A stretch of DNA of 64,000 nucleotides from Stigmatella aurantiaca (GTDB lineage: Bacteria > Myxococcota > Myxococcia > Myxococcales > Myxococcaceae). The stretch covers positions 1 to 64,000 of the forward strand of contig NZ_FOAP01000003.1 in NCBI RefSeq assembly GCF_900109545.1. The letters are read 5' to 3'. Numbering within the stretch: the stretch's first letter is position 1; each line of letters starts with the position of its first letter. The notes beneath the pieces are model-generated. The model was not told where the DNA came from. It saw only the letters and a program-made list of their open reading frames with translations, and did no database searches. Position numbers and translations under genes: made by a program. Below, piece after piece: positions 1-8,879 of this stretch.

Positions 1-345
1 GTCCCCTGCTTGCTACTCGGCCCGCCGTGCTGCCTTCGGTCCGATTCGTTCCAGGGGGCGCGGCTTCTACCTCTTCGCCGCGTTCTGTGTCAACCGACTT
101 CGTTGACCTTTGATTCCGCCTCACCTGGGGTCTCGCGACACCGATGTGCCGCCGCCGTCAAGCGAGGAGGGCTGATTACTACCGCCCTGTCACCTTCCCG
201 TCAAATCTTTCCTGATCGACTTCTGATCAGTGGCGCCAGGGTGGCCATGGCCCCTCAAGAAGTGAAGCCCACCGCACTGCCTGTCCTCCTCTGGCCCCTT
301 GAGGACCAAGCAGCCAGGTCCTTCCCCGGATTCCACGGCCTCCGG
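1..345. other. Window start without a recognisable gene
   Basis: I find no convincing gene in these 345 bases. Open frames that cross the region are antisense to peptide deformylase. Two small inverted repeats are visible: GTCAAC at 89-94 with GTTGAC at 102-107, and a CTGATCAG palindrome near 222-229. Neither is followed by a T run. The region may be the 3' flank of the deformylase gene plus the edge of a gene outside the window. Confidence 0.4.
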
Positions 346-852
346 TCAATCCTTCTTCCGCTTGAGCGACTTCTGCAGTTTCTTCATCCGCTCCTGGATG
401 AGGGTCCGCTTCAAGCTCGAGAGGTGCTCCACGAAGACGTGGCCATCCAGGTGGTCGATCTCGTGCTGGAAGACGTGGGCCAGGCGGCCTTCTGCTTCCG
501 TCTCGTGCCACTGCCCCGTCTTGTCCTGGTAGCGCACCTTCACCTTTTCGAAGCGCGGCACCTTCTCCCACTCGTCCGGCACCGAGAGGCATCCCTCCTC
601 CAGCGTCACCTTCCCCGTCCGCTCGAGCAGCTCCGGATTGACGATCTCGAAGAAGGTCCCGTCCTCCCGCCCCACCAGCGCGACCCGCAGCGATTCTCCC
701 ACCTGGTTGGCCGCGATGCCGATGCCCTTCGCTTCCGCCATGGACTCGGCCATCTCCTCCAAGAGCTTTTCCAGCGCGGGGCCGAAGTCCTTCACGGGCT
801 GCGTCACCGAAGTGAGTACCTTGTGGGGCCAGATAACGATGTCTCGTGCCAT
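346..852 (-). CDS. def: Peptide deformylase
   Basis: This 168-residue cytoplasmic metallohydrolase removes the formyl group from the N-terminal methionine of nascent proteins. All three family motifs are present: GIGIAANQVG near residue 43, EGCLSVP near residue 87, and QHEIDHLDG near residue 129. The Cys of the second motif and the two His of the third are the metal ligands. The length is normal for the family. The ATG is preceded by a GAGGGG ribosome site. The gene lies 52 bases downstream of the ZIP transporter on the same strand and may be the last gene of that run. The usual partner, methionyl-tRNA formyltransferase, is not next to it. Confidence 0.95.
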   Translation of the reverse strand: MARDIVIWPHKVLTSVTQPVKDFGPALEKLLEEMAESMAEAKGIGIAANQVGESLRVALVGREDGTFFEIVNPELLERTGKVTLEEGCLSVPDEWEKVPRFEKVKVRYQDKTGQWHETEAEGRLAHVFQHEIDHLDGHVFVEHLSSLKRTLIQERMKKLQKSLKRKKD

Positions 853-904
853 AGCCCCTCACTTTGCCATGACCTCGTGCGTGGACTGAGCAGAACCTCG
901 CTCC

Positions 905-1702
905 TCAGCTCAGGGAGACGTCGAGGAACATCATCAGCACGAAGCCGACCATCAGTCCGCCCGTTGCCTCCCTCGCGTACTCCTGCCGGTGACTCTCGGG
1001 AATCATCTCGTCGCTCACCACATAGAGCATCGAGCCCCCCGCGAACGCCAGCGCCCACGGCAGCACGCCCACCGAGAGCGAGGTGGCGAAAAAGCCGATG
1101 AGTGCCGCGGCCCCTTCCACCAGCCCCGTGTAGACCGCGACCCGAAGCGCCTGCGCCCTCGTGTACGCCACCCCCATCAGCGCCAGCGCCACCACGAACC
1201 CCTCCGGGATGTCCTGCAGCCCAATCCCCACCAGGATGGGCAGGGCGATCTCCATCGACTGGCTGCCCACCCCCGTCCCCACCGCGAGCCCCTCGGGGAA
1301 GTTGTGCAGCGCGATCGCCAGCACGAACAGCCAGATGCGCCGGAGCTGCGCCCCGCCCTTGCCCCCTTCGGGTCCCTTCTCGAAGTGCTCGTGGGGAATG
1401 AACCGGTTGCAGAGGTGCAGGAAGAGCCCTCCCACCAGCATGCTGCTGCCTACCAGCAACGCGGGAACGAAGCGCGACGTGTACCGCTGCTCGCTCAGCT
1501 CGATGGCCGGTATCACCAGCGAGAAGGCCGTCGCCGCCAACATGATTCCCCCGCTGAAGCCCATCAGCACGTCCTTCGCGCGGCGCGAGATGCCTCGGGC
1601 CGCCAGCGCCGGGACCGCTCCCAGGCTCGTCGAGAGGATGGTGACGGCGCTTCCCAGGAGCGCCAAGGCCATGGTGGGCCCAAGCATTTCACCGCTGGAC
1701 AT
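905..1702 (-). CDS. ZIP-family metal transporter (GufA/ZupT-like)
   Basis: This 265-residue inner-membrane protein is predicted to import divalent metal ions such as zinc or iron. It has about eight hydrophobic segments. The two metal-path signatures of the ZIP family are clear: HNFPEG near residue 131 and QDIPEG near residue 162. A charged, His-containing loop (around residues 104-120) separates the third and fourth segments, as in other ZIP proteins. The overall pattern resembles GufA of Myxococcus xanthus more than eukaryotic ZIPs. It begins 57 bases after the multicopper-oxidase-like gene on the same strand, so it may share that transcript. The substrate cannot be read from the sequence. 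Confidence 0.88.
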   Translation of the reverse strand: MSSGEMLGPTMALALLGSAVTILSTSLGAVPALAARGISRRAKDVLMGFSGGIMLAATAFSLVIPAIELSEQRYTSRFVPALLVGSSMLVGGLFLHLCNRFIPHEHFEKGPEGGKGGAQLRRIWLFVLAIALHNFPEGLAVGTGVGSQSMEIALPILVGIGLQDIPEGFVVALALMGVAYTRAQALRVAVYTGLVEGAAALIGFFATSLSVGVLPWALAFAGGSMLYVVSDEMIPESHRQEYAREATGGLMVGFVLMMFLDVSLS

Positions 1703-1759
1703 GCGCTTCCCGAACCTACCTTCCGGGAAACCAGATGCCTGGACCGGGCAGGGGTTTCG

Positions 1760-3538
1760 TTACCTCCCGGACCTTTCCTCCAGGGGCACCCAGTCCGCTT
1801 CGGGGCCCTCCAGGACCCTCCAGAGGCCCTGCATCCCTCCAATGGAGTGGTTGGGCATGCGGCAGTGGAAGACGAAATCTCCCGCCTGCTCCGGCCCCTG
1901 GCTCACGGTGAGCCCTCGTCCCGGGCGGAGGAGCTGCAAGAGCTCGGCGGGCTCTTCCGGCCTCTTCCTCCCGCGAGCGCCTTGGAGGGCATAGGCATGG
2001 AACTCCGCGCTCCCTGCCTGGAGCATGCGCAGCTTCACCGGTTCTCCCCGGTAGGAGCGGGGCATCGGGGTCGCCAGGCCCTTCGAGCCGCGGGGGCCTG
2101 GCGCCTCCGGGTCTTTCGATGGGTCTCGTTCCCGCTCGAAGAAGGGCTCGCTGCGGTAGTTGAAGCCGAAGGCGCCCGGCCGGAAGGTCCCCGCCATCTC
2201 GTTCAGAGTGGGGAGCAGGCCGCCCCCCGCCAGCCTCACCTCCGCCTCTTCCGGCGGTCCCAGGGCGTGGGACAGCAGGACGGCCTCTCGGAAGTCCTGC
2301 CCCCCTCCCGGCACATCAATGATGGCCTGCCACCCCGTTCCGGAAGAGGGCGCTCCCGTCCCTGGATTCCGGAACACGGCGCCCTGGGGCTCCAGGACCA
2401 GGGCTCCAAAGAGCCCATACGCTTCCCGGCGCGCGTCCTCCGCATCATGGAGGAGGTAGGCCCCTTCCGCCTCCGCATTCCCCGGCAGGGGCACGACATA
2501 CGTCAGGCCTTGTCCGGCCGGGATGGCCATTCGCGGGACGACGCCTTCCCCGGAGGCTTCCTCCAAGACGGTGAAGCCCAACCCATCGAGGTGCAGGGCC
2601 GCGGGTTCTTGAAGCCGGTTGGTGAAGGAGAGGACCAGGCACTCCCCCAGGTTCGCCCGGAGCACGAGGGGCTGGATGGGGTCCGCTCCCAGGCCCGGCG
2701 ACACCCGCTCGCGCGCAGGGCGCCGCTCCTGTGCCCTCACGGCGGGAATCTCCTGCTCCAGGACGTACATCCGTCCCTTCGGAATGTGGTCGCCGTGCGC
2801 GTTGAGCGGGATGTCCACGGCGATGGCCGCCAGCTCGTACGTCCGCACCGGTGCCCCCGGGGCACACCCCGCCGCGAGCCTCGCCTCCTCGGACACGGGC
2901 CCCTTGGACACCGTCTTCAGGCCGTCCATGCGTCCGCCCCAGGCGGCCAGCAGCACCAGCAGCAACCCCGGCACCGCCCACCGCGACCTCCGCCCCAGTG
3001 CTCCCGTGGCGCGGCCCCACGCCTGGAACCCGAGAACGCCCAGCGCCAGCGGGAAGACCACCGCCAGCAGCGGCAGCGCATCGCGCATGCCCGTCAGCAT
3101 CACGGCCGCTGGGCCCTCGGGGACCGGGGGCCGGCCTGCATCGGAACTCGCGATGGAGCAGAGGAAGCGCGCGTCGCCGGGCGTCTCCCCCTGGAGCGCC
3201 GAGAAGCTCGCTCCGGGTGAGGCTTCCGGTTTCCCGTCAGCCGCCCACCGCTCTTGCAGGAGGGCTCGCGCTCCCGCCACGGGCAGCAGCAGGACGCCGA
3301 AGAGCAGGGCCACCCGGGCCGCCTGGCTTGGGACGGCTCGCGCCGGGCCGGGCCGGGCCGCCCCCGAGGCCACGAGCCCCAGCACCAGGAAGAGGGTGGC
3401 GTCCCAGGCCAGCCCGGCCGTGAGCGCCGCCACCGGTGCGCCTTCCGTTAGGAGCCTCACCCAGAGAAGCTCCCAGGCCAGCAGTCCCACCGTCAGCCCT
3501 GTGGCGAGCCCCCAGCGCGTTCTCCCTCCCGGGCTCAT
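1760..3538 (-). CDS. Membrane-anchored multicopper-oxidase-like cupredoxin protein, trinuclear site apparently lost
   Basis: The 592-residue product has several hydrophobic helices in its first ~190 residues, then a multicopper oxidase fold. The type-1 copper ligands are kept: His in HAYALQG (about residue 513) and Cys, His and Met in the motif HCRMPNHSIGGM (about residue 553). The paired His-X-His motifs that bind the type-2/type-3 trinuclear cluster are altered: HLDGLGF near 313, LLHDAED near 362, HAYALQG, and HCR instead of HCH. I infer a copper-binding electron carrier rather than an oxygen-reducing oxidase. The ATG overlaps the TGA of the upstream cytochrome gene (ATGA), which indicates translational coupling. 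A longer reading frame upstream is antisense-free but runs inside the cytochrome gene, so it was not used. Confidence 0.8.
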   Translation of the reverse strand: MSPGGRTRWGLATGLTVGLLAWELLWVRLLTEGAPVAALTAGLAWDATLFLVLGLVASGAARPGPARAVPSQAARVALLFGVLLLPVAGARALLQERWAADGKPEASPGASFSALQGETPGDARFLCSIASSDAGRPPVPEGPAAVMLTGMRDALPLLAVVFPLALGVLGFQAWGRATGALGRRSRWAVPGLLLVLLAAWGGRMDGLKTVSKGPVSEEARLAAGCAPGAPVRTYELAAIAVDIPLNAHGDHIPKGRMYVLEQEIPAVRAQERRPARERVSPGLGADPIQPLVLRANLGECLVLSFTNRLQEPAALHLDGLGFTVLEEASGEGVVPRMAIPAGQGLTYVVPLPGNAEAEGAYLLHDAEDARREAYGLFGALVLEPQGAVFRNPGTGAPSSGTGWQAIIDVPGGGQDFREAVLLSHALGPPEEAEVRLAGGGLLPTLNEMAGTFRPGAFGFNYRSEPFFERERDPSKDPEAPGPRGSKGLATPMPRSYRGEPVKLRMLQAGSAEFHAYALQGARGRKRPEEPAELLQLLRPGRGLTVSQGPEQAGDFVFHCRMPNHSIGGMQGLWRVLEGPEADWVPLEERSGR

Positions 3539-4452
3539 GGCTTGCTCCCCAATGCCACGAGGTAGCTGATGAGGTCCGCCATCTCCTGCGAGGACAGCGC
3601 ATCCCCGTAGACGGGCATGAGGCTCGGCTCCTGGCAGGGCGCATTCCCCCCACACCCGGGGGCGATGAAGGCGCCTGGAAAGAGGAGGGACTCGTAGGCG
3701 TACTGGGCGGCGCCCATCCCCTTGATTCGCGCGGCCCCGGACCGGGCGAAGCCGTGCAGGGGGGGGGCCGCACGCACCTCTTCGGGAAGCTCCGGGCTCC
3801 CATGGCACGTGACGCATGCGAACCGCTCATGAAAGAGCGCAGCGCCCGCCACAGGAGAGCCCCGGGGCAAGTCCTTGGCCCGCTGAGGCCACCGCGGCGG
3901 GCTTTCGGGCTCCTCGGTGAGGCTGGGCGGCGGTTGGGTGGACAGCAGCCGCGCCCGTGCCTTGCCCGCGGGGCCCCACTCCAGCCGCAGGTTCCTCGCG
4001 GACACCGGCACGTTGAACCCCCAGGAGAGTGACAGGCGCTGTCCCGGCCGGAGGGAAGGGTGTGTCTCCCCCGCTTCGATTGGAAACCACACCTGGCCCT
4101 TCTCCGAGACCAGGACGAATTCCCAAGGCGAGAAGGCCACCGGGGCCTTCGCTCCATTCCAGAGCGTCAGCACCACGGCGAGCTGCCGCTGTCCAAGCCC
4201 TGGCGCTCCCTGCCCCACGGGCAGCCGGACCGCATCGCCATGGTCCATGGGCTCGTGGAGCCAGGTGGCCTGCTCCAGCCGGAGCCGCAGCCCGCCTTGC
4301 TCCGCTTCCCTTCGGGGCTGGGCCGCCCACGCGCGCATCACCCAGAGCCCACTCCCCAGGCTGAGCAGCAAGGCCGCCGCGCACACCGCCACGTCCCCGT
4401 GACGGCCCCAGCGCCGCATGCGCCCCCCCACGGGCCTACCGCCCATCCTCAT
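3535..4452 (-). CDS. Membrane-anchored cytochrome c with N-terminal beta domain
   Basis: The 305-residue product has an N-terminal membrane segment or signal anchor (about residues 20-43), a beta-rich region (about 50-165) of unknown type, and a C-terminal cytochrome c domain. One heme site, CVTCH, lies near residue 220, with a Met in SLMPVYGDAL near 280 as likely axial ligand. It probably carries electrons at the periplasmic face of the membrane. The start chosen overlaps the preceding PCuAC gene by 17 bases. A second ATG at 4419, just after that gene's stop, is equally plausible. The gene sits between copper-handling genes and is coupled to the cupredoxin gene, so I infer the two proteins exchange electrons. 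Confidence 0.83.
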   Translation of the reverse strand: MRMGGRPVGGRMRRWGRHGDVAVCAAALLLSLGSGLWVMRAWAAQPRREAEQGGLRLRLEQATWLHEPMDHGDAVRLPVGQGAPGLGQRQLAVVLTLWNGAKAPVAFSPWEFVLVSEKGQVWFPIEAGETHPSLRPGQRLSLSWGFNVPVSARNLRLEWGPAGKARARLLSTQPPPSLTEEPESPPRWPQRAKDLPRGSPVAGAALFHERFACVTCHGSPELPEEVRAAPPLHGFARSGAARIKGMGAAQYAYESLLFPGAFIAPGCGGNAPCQEPSLMPVYGDALSSQEMADLISYLVALGSKP

Positions 4453-4903
4453 CCGCCGCGAGGAGGGGGACGTTCAGCCGCACCGGCCCCGCCTTCTCGA
4501 AGCGAAGCAGCAGGTTGATGCCGGAGCCCGAGGCCTGGACGTTGTACAGCATGAGGTGTTTGCCCCCCGGCACGAGCTCGACCCGTCCCTCCGCCGGGAT
4601 CGGAAAGCCCTCCGGGTGCGCCACCATGCTCAGCACGTCCTCCCGGGCCACCACCTCGTGGAGCTCCACCCTCGTGGCGTCCGGGGACTCGGCGGACAGC
4701 AGCCGGTCAGCCTGCGGCGTCCCGTTCACCAGGGAGAAGTACACGGCCCCCACCTGGGCGGGCGTCACCCGGGCCCGCGCGCGCTCCACCCGCACCGGGG
4801 CCGCCTTCGCGTGGGAAGGTTCCGTCCCCTCCCTGAATCCGCAGCCCCCGGGCAGCACCACCAGGAGCAGAGACGCCAGACTCCGGACGCTGTCCCCCCG
4901 CAT
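4436..4903 (-). CDS. PCu(A)C-type periplasmic copper chaperone lipoprotein
   Basis: This 155-residue protein has a lipobox-like signal (LPGGC near residue 21) and a single PCuAC domain. The copper(I) site of the family, H-x10-M-x~21-H-x-M, is visible: His in VELHEV, Met ten residues later in VLSM, and the pair in GKHLML. Family members deliver copper to the CuA centre of cytochrome oxidase or to SCO proteins. The gene starts two bases after the SCO gene and overlaps the cytochrome c gene, which fits one transcript and one copper-transfer task in the periplasm. Confidence 0.9.
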   Translation of the reverse strand: MRGDSVRSLASLLLVVLPGGCGFREGTEPSHAKAAPVRVERARARVTPAQVGAVYFSLVNGTPQADRLLSAESPDATRVELHEVVAREDVLSMVAHPEGFPIPAEGRVELVPGGKHLMLYNVQASGSGINLLLRFEKAGPVRLNVPLLAADEDGR

Positions 4904-4905
4904 GG

Positions 4906-5511
4906 CTAGAGGCTCTCCTGGAGAAGTCCCTCGACGCTCTCCTGCATGCGCTCCAACGGCGCGTCGTACGGAATGCGCAGGCGCAACATCCCGTCCCGGC
5001 CGATGACGAAGTAGCCCCCCGTGTGGTCCACCGTGTACGGCACCTCTCCGGTGAGGGCGTGGTTGCCGTAGCGCTCCGCGTCCGGATACCGCCGCGTCGC
5101 CGTCACCCGGTACGCCGAGAGCAGGGCCGTCAGGGCCTCGCCCTCCAGGCGCAAGGCCGTGAAGCGCCGGTTGAAGATGTTCACGTAGTCATCGAGCCTG
5201 CGCTCGGTGTCCCGCTCCGGATCCACCGTGACGAACACCACCTCCAGGTCCTGCCCCAGCAGGCCCAGCCTCCGCTGGAGGTTGTTCAGCCGCGACAGCG
5301 TGGTGGGGCAGACATCCGGGCATGCCGTGTACCCGAACGAGACAATCACCACCTTCCCGCGCAGCGCGCTCAGCTGGAACGCGGTTCCCGAAGCCCGGGT
5401 GACTTCCAGCGGGGGCGCGGGCTGCGCGGGCTCGACCGCGAAGTCCTTGTCCCGCAAGCACCCCGCCAGGAGCATCCCCAGCATGATTGGCAGCAGCCGT
5501 GCAGCACCCAT
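4906..5511 (-). CDS. SCO1/SenC family copper chaperone, lipoprotein
   Basis: The protein is a thioredoxin-fold copper chaperone with an N-terminal lipobox (MLLAGC). The copper ligands are the CPDVC pair and the His in VDHTGGYFVI, the normal SCO arrangement. SCO proteins metallate or reduce the CuA site of cytochrome c oxidase and related enzymes. I place the start at the ATG at 5511, preceded by AAGGGGG at good spacing; this gives a clean signal peptide and 201 residues. An earlier in-frame start at 5568 lacks a ribosome site. This is the first gene of the four-gene copper block SCO, PCuAC, cytochrome c, cupredoxin. Confidence 0.92.
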   Translation of the reverse strand: MGAARLLPIMLGMLLAGCLRDKDFAVEPAQPAPPLEVTRASGTAFQLSALRGKVVIVSFGYTACPDVCPTTLSRLNNLQRRLGLLGQDLEVVFVTVDPERDTERRLDDYVNIFNRRFTALRLEGEALTALLSAYRVTATRRYPDAERYGNHALTGEVPYTVDHTGGYFVIGRDGMLRLRIPYDAPLERMQESVEGLLQESL

Positions 5512-5608
5512 CCGGATCCCCCTTGTTGAACAGGAGCCCGATTGAGGTAGGGCTGGGCAGGCGAGCAAACGAGGCGTCCCGGAGCGCGAGCCCCCTGTCT
5601 GCTTTCCC

Positions 5609-6376
5609 TCACTCCTCCGGGGATGGGGCCGCCGGCTCCTGCCCGGGGATCCACTGCGGCGTCTCGTCCGGGCCAGGGCTGCCCTTGAGCAGCTCGTGCG
5701 GACGGAAGTGGCCCTTGTAGCGCAGCGAGGCGCACCCCTGGACGCGGTACCCCAGGTACACGTGGGAGAGGCCTCTCGCCCGGGCGATCTCCACCTGCTT
5801 CACCACGTTGGCTGTTCCCAGCGAGCAGTGGGCGTAGTCCGGGTGGAAGAAGAAGTACGCCGCGCTCCACGCCCCCGGCGTCTCGTCGCACAGGCCAATG
5901 GCGATCAGCCGGGGGCCGCCTTCGGCCGCGTCGTCGTACCAGGCCAGCTCCCGCGCGCACGGGTGCGGAAAGGCGAACTGGAGGAAGTACTCCCGCTCGC
6001 TCAGCTCCGAGGATTCCCACTCCCGCGCGTGCTCCCGCCAGCCGTGCCACGCGTGGTAGAGCGCCAGCCGCTCCGCGTCGACGCGCGGGGGGGCCAGCTC
6101 CACCCGGAAGCCCGCACAGGCGGCCCGGGCCCGGCGCTGGCTGCGGTTGGGATGGAAGTCCGCCGTGGGAATGCGCAGGGTGACGCACTCGGAGCACGCC
6201 AGGCACGCCGGCCGGAAGTAGACCGGGCCAAACCGCCGCCAGCCCCGCGCCAGCATCTCGCCGAGTTCCTCCGGCGTCACGTCCGTCATCAGCTTCTGCT
6301 CGAGCGAGGAGAATTGCTCAGGCAGGTAGGTACACGGCCCGGGAGGCTCCGTGCTGTGGTGATGCACATTCGCCAT
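5609..6376 (-). CDS. bpt: Aspartate/glutamate leucyltransferase (Bpt)
   Basis: The 255-residue cytoplasmic enzyme transfers leucine from Leu-tRNA to proteins with N-terminal Asp or Glu, which marks them for ClpS/ClpAP degradation (N-degron pathway). It shows the family's N-terminal Cys cluster: CTYLP near residue 15 and CLACSECVTLRI near residues 58-69. The GNAT-like C-terminal half includes YFFFHPDY and GYRVQGCASLRYK. The length is typical of bacterial Bpt. The gene starts 35 bases after a secreted hypothetical gene and ends about 97 bases before the SCO gene, all on one strand. Confidence 0.92.
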   Translation of the reverse strand: MANVHHHSTEPPGPCTYLPEQFSSLEQKLMTDVTPEELGEMLARGWRRFGPVYFRPACLACSECVTLRIPTADFHPNRSQRRARAACAGFRVELAPPRVDAERLALYHAWHGWREHAREWESSELSEREYFLQFAFPHPCARELAWYDDAAEGGPRLIAIGLCDETPGAWSAAYFFFHPDYAHCSLGTANVVKQVEIARARGLSHVYLGYRVQGCASLRYKGHFRPHELLKGSPGPDETPQWIPGQEPAAPSPEE

Positions 6377-6411
6377 GGGAATGCCTATGGGAGGACGCCG
6401 TGCCGCCGGGC

Positions 6412-7023
6412 TCAGGGGCTCGGGCTGGCGCTGACATGGGTCGCCGCGGCGGGAGCCGTCTTCGGCAGGCTCAGCCGCGTCTTGCTGATCTTCTTCAGCC
6501 GCTTGAGCACCTCGGCGAGCTTGGCGGGCGGAGGCTGGTTGAGGCCGCTGCTCACCTCTTTCGCCAGGGGCTCGAAGGATTTGCCCCCCCGGCTGAGGTA
6601 CACGGCAACCTGGTTGAAGGGCTTGCCCGCCTTGGGCCCCACCCCTGGCATATAACGCGCCAGCGTCAGCACGTCCTCGAAACCGTCCCCGTTCACGTCC
6701 TTGAAGGCCACGTCCTGGAACTGGAGGATGGGCCAGGCCTTGTCCGCCTCGGACGCGGCGAGCGTGTGCAGCACCTTCCCGTCCTGGAGCAGGAGCAGGC
6801 GCAGCGGCGGCTGGGCGGTGAAGTCCAGCACCGGCACGAAGAGCACGCCGCCCGTGCCCTTGAGCACCACCTGGACGGTCTTCTTGAGCACGGGCTCTCC
6901 GGCCCCCGCGAGCGTCTGCTTCACCTCGGCCTGCTCCCGGGCGTTGGGCTTGCGCGGCTTCCCCGCCTGGGCGGCACCGGCCAGCAGGCACACCCCGAGC
7001 AGCCATGGAACGGACGCCTTCAT
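6412..7023 (-). CDS. Secreted hypothetical protein with FG-GAP-like calcium loop
   Basis: This 203-residue protein has a good signal peptide (MKASVPWLLGVCLLAGAAQA) and a strong ribosome site (GAGGAAGG). The central region contains DVNGDGFEDVL (about residues 114-124), a D-x-N-x-D-G loop of the kind that binds calcium in FG-GAP/VCBS repeats. Only one such loop is seen, so it is not a full propeller. The C-terminal ~60 residues are basic and proline-rich. It is the first gene of the long minus-strand run and is followed closely by bpt. I do not recognise a function. Confidence 0.75.
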   Translation of the reverse strand: MKASVPWLLGVCLLAGAAQAGKPRKPNAREQAEVKQTLAGAGEPVLKKTVQVVLKGTGGVLFVPVLDFTAQPPLRLLLLQDGKVLHTLAASEADKAWPILQFQDVAFKDVNGDGFEDVLTLARYMPGVGPKAGKPFNQVAVYLSRGGKSFEPLAKEVSSGLNQPPPAKLAEVLKRLKKISKTRLSLPKTAPAAATHVSASPSP

Positions 7024-7138
7024 CTAGAGACCTTCCTCGTGCCCACGTGCAGGGGGAGTCTAGCCCCAGCGGCCGCTCACTGGCCAATTCCACCCGAAGC
7101 GGCTTTAGTGCGCCCCCGGCCCTCCGCCCCCCTGCCTC

Positions 7139-8872
7139 ATGACTTCTTCGCCCTCCGCAGAAATCCGCATTGGCACCATCATCCGGGACACGTACGAGCT
7201 CACCTCCCTGCTCGGCAGGGGAGGCATGGGCGCGGTCTTCGCGGCCCGGCACCTCCGGCTCCCCGGCAAGCAGGTCGCCGTCAAGGTGCTCACCTACGAC
7301 GAAGAGCTCACCCACGAGCAGCTCACGCGCTTCCGCCGGGAGGCGGAGATCGCCTCGCAGCTCGGCCACCCCAACATCATCGAGGTGTTCGACTTCCACA
7401 CCCTGGAGAACGGCACCCCCTATCTGGTGATGGAGCTGCTGCGCGGCGACAGCCTGTCGAAGCGGATCAAAAAGGGGCCCATGCCCATCCCCGAGGTGTT
7501 CGCCATCGCCCGGCAGATGGGCTCGGCGCTGCAGGCCGCCCACCGCGCGGGGGTGGTGCACCGGGACCTCAAGCCCGCCAACGTCTTCCTCGTCCCCCTG
7601 GAGTCCGAGGGCATGGTGGGCGAGCGGGTGAAGCTGCTCGACTTCGGCATCTCGAAGATTCTCGCCTCGCAGACGCTGCAGACCCAGAACGACGTGCTCA
7701 TGGGCACGCCCCGCTACATGGCGCCCGAGCAGGCCATGGGCCGCAACAAGGACGTGGACGGCCGGACCGACCTCTTCGCCTTCGCGGCCATCCTCTATGA
7801 GATGTTGAGCGGCCAGGTGCCCTTCGCGGGCTCCTCCATCGCCGAAATCATCTACCGGGTCGTCAACGAGCCGCCCGAGCCGCTCGCCCCGCTCTGTCCG
7901 CAGCTGCCCCCGCAGGCCGCCGCCGCCGTGGAGCGGGCGCTGGCCAAGAGCCCCCAGGACCGCCAGCCGGACGTCGCCACCTTCATCGCCGAGTTCACCG
8001 GCACGCCCCTCCAGGTCTTCCCCCGGCAAGGGGCCGAGGTGTCTCTGGCCCAGCCCCGGGGCGCGCTCTCCCAGGCGGACGCGTCCATTGCCGATCCCGA
8101 GCGGGACACGGGGGCCACCTTCGTCCGGGACAACGCCGGGGCGGCCTCGCAGGCCCCTGCCTCACCCGCCCAGAGCTACCACACCCAGGGCGCCTTCCCG
8201 CCCCCGTCCCTGGTGGCGGCGCCGCCTCCCGCCAACGCCACGGTCCCCGGGCGGGGCAGCGCGCTGGGCTCCCCCCCGCCTCCTGCCCCGGCCGCGAAGC
8301 GCCCGGGCTGGGTGCTTCCCGCCGTGCTCGGGGGCGTGGTGCTCCTGGGCGGGGGCCTCCTCGCGGCCACCCGGCTCCTGCCCGCCTCGGCGCCGTCCAC
8401 GCCCCCGGCCAACCCGCCGGTGGTGGCCACCGAGCCCAAGCCCACCTTGCCTCCCAATGGGGCGGCGCCGCCGCCCACCGCCGTGGTGGAAGCCCCGTCC
8501 CCCACCCCGGAGCCCCAGCCGGAGCCGCCGCCCTCGACGCCTGACGCAGGCACGGAGACGGCGTCCACCGACGACCCGCCGCCCCCGCGTTCGCCGGGAC
8601 GCACCGGCAAGGCCGAGGTCCTGCCGCAAGCCGTCAAGGCGGATCTCTCCGCCGCCGAGAAGGCGCTGGCCTCGGGAGACACCGTGGAGGCCACCCGGCT
8701 GGCCCGGAAGAGCCTGCGGACCCAACCCACGGGCGCCGCGTACGCGCTGCTGACCCGGGCCTACTGCCGCCAGAGGGATCTCTCCAATGCCAAGGCGCAA
8801 TGGAGAAACGTCCCCGACGCCTACCGGGGCAAGGTGCGCACGTACTGCAAGCCCTACGACATCACGTTCTAA
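7139..8872 (+). CDS. Hanks-type Ser/Thr protein kinase, membrane-anchored, with C-terminal TPR-like region
   Basis: The 577-residue product has a complete kinase domain in residues ~10-280: glycine loop GRGGMGAVF, VAVKVL lysine, catalytic HRDLKPANV, DFGISK, and APEQ. A Pro/Ala-rich linker follows, then one membrane helix near residues 391-415 (WVLPAVLGGVVLLGGGLL), a second Pro-rich linker, and an alpha-helical C-terminus (about 500-577) that looks like a TPR fragment and would lie in the periplasm. This layout is common among the many myxobacterial Pkn kinases. It is transcribed divergently from the secreted gene at 6412-7023. A hairpin follows the stop. Confidence 0.92.
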   Translation: MTSSPSAEIRIGTIIRDTYELTSLLGRGGMGAVFAARHLRLPGKQVAVKVLTYDEELTHEQLTRFRREAEIASQLGHPNIIEVFDFHTLENGTPYLVMELLRGDSLSKRIKKGPMPIPEVFAIARQMGSALQAAHRAGVVHRDLKPANVFLVPLESEGMVGERVKLLDFGISKILASQTLQTQNDVLMGTPRYMAPEQAMGRNKDVDGRTDLFAFAAILYEMLSGQVPFAGSSIAEIIYRVVNEPPEPLAPLCPQLPPQAAAAVERALAKSPQDRQPDVATFIAEFTGTPLQVFPRQGAEVSLAQPRGALSQADASIADPERDTGATFVRDNAGAASQAPASPAQSYHTQGAFPPPSLVAAPPPANATVPGRGSALGSPPPPAPAAKRPGWVLPAVLGGVVLLGGGLLAATRLLPASAPSTPPANPPVVATEPKPTLPPNGAAPPPTAVVEAPSPTPEPQPEPPPSTPDAGTETASTDDPPPPRSPGRTGKAEVLPQAVKADLSAAEKALASGDTVEATRLARKSLRTQPTGAAYALLTRAYCRQRDLSNAKAQWRNVPDAYRGKVRTYCKPYDITF

Positions 8873-8879
8873 CCACTCC

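Noticed and set aside
211-229. CTGATC repeats as a regulatory site
   Set aside because: Short, close to a self-palindrome and without a gene start next to it.
1760-3538. Laccase or true multicopper oxidase
   Set aside because: The trinuclear copper ligands are substituted, so oxidase activity is not supported.
6377-8029. Upstream extension of the bpt frame
   Set aside because: It runs antisense through the kinase gene and reads as low-complexity sequence; bpt starts at 6376.
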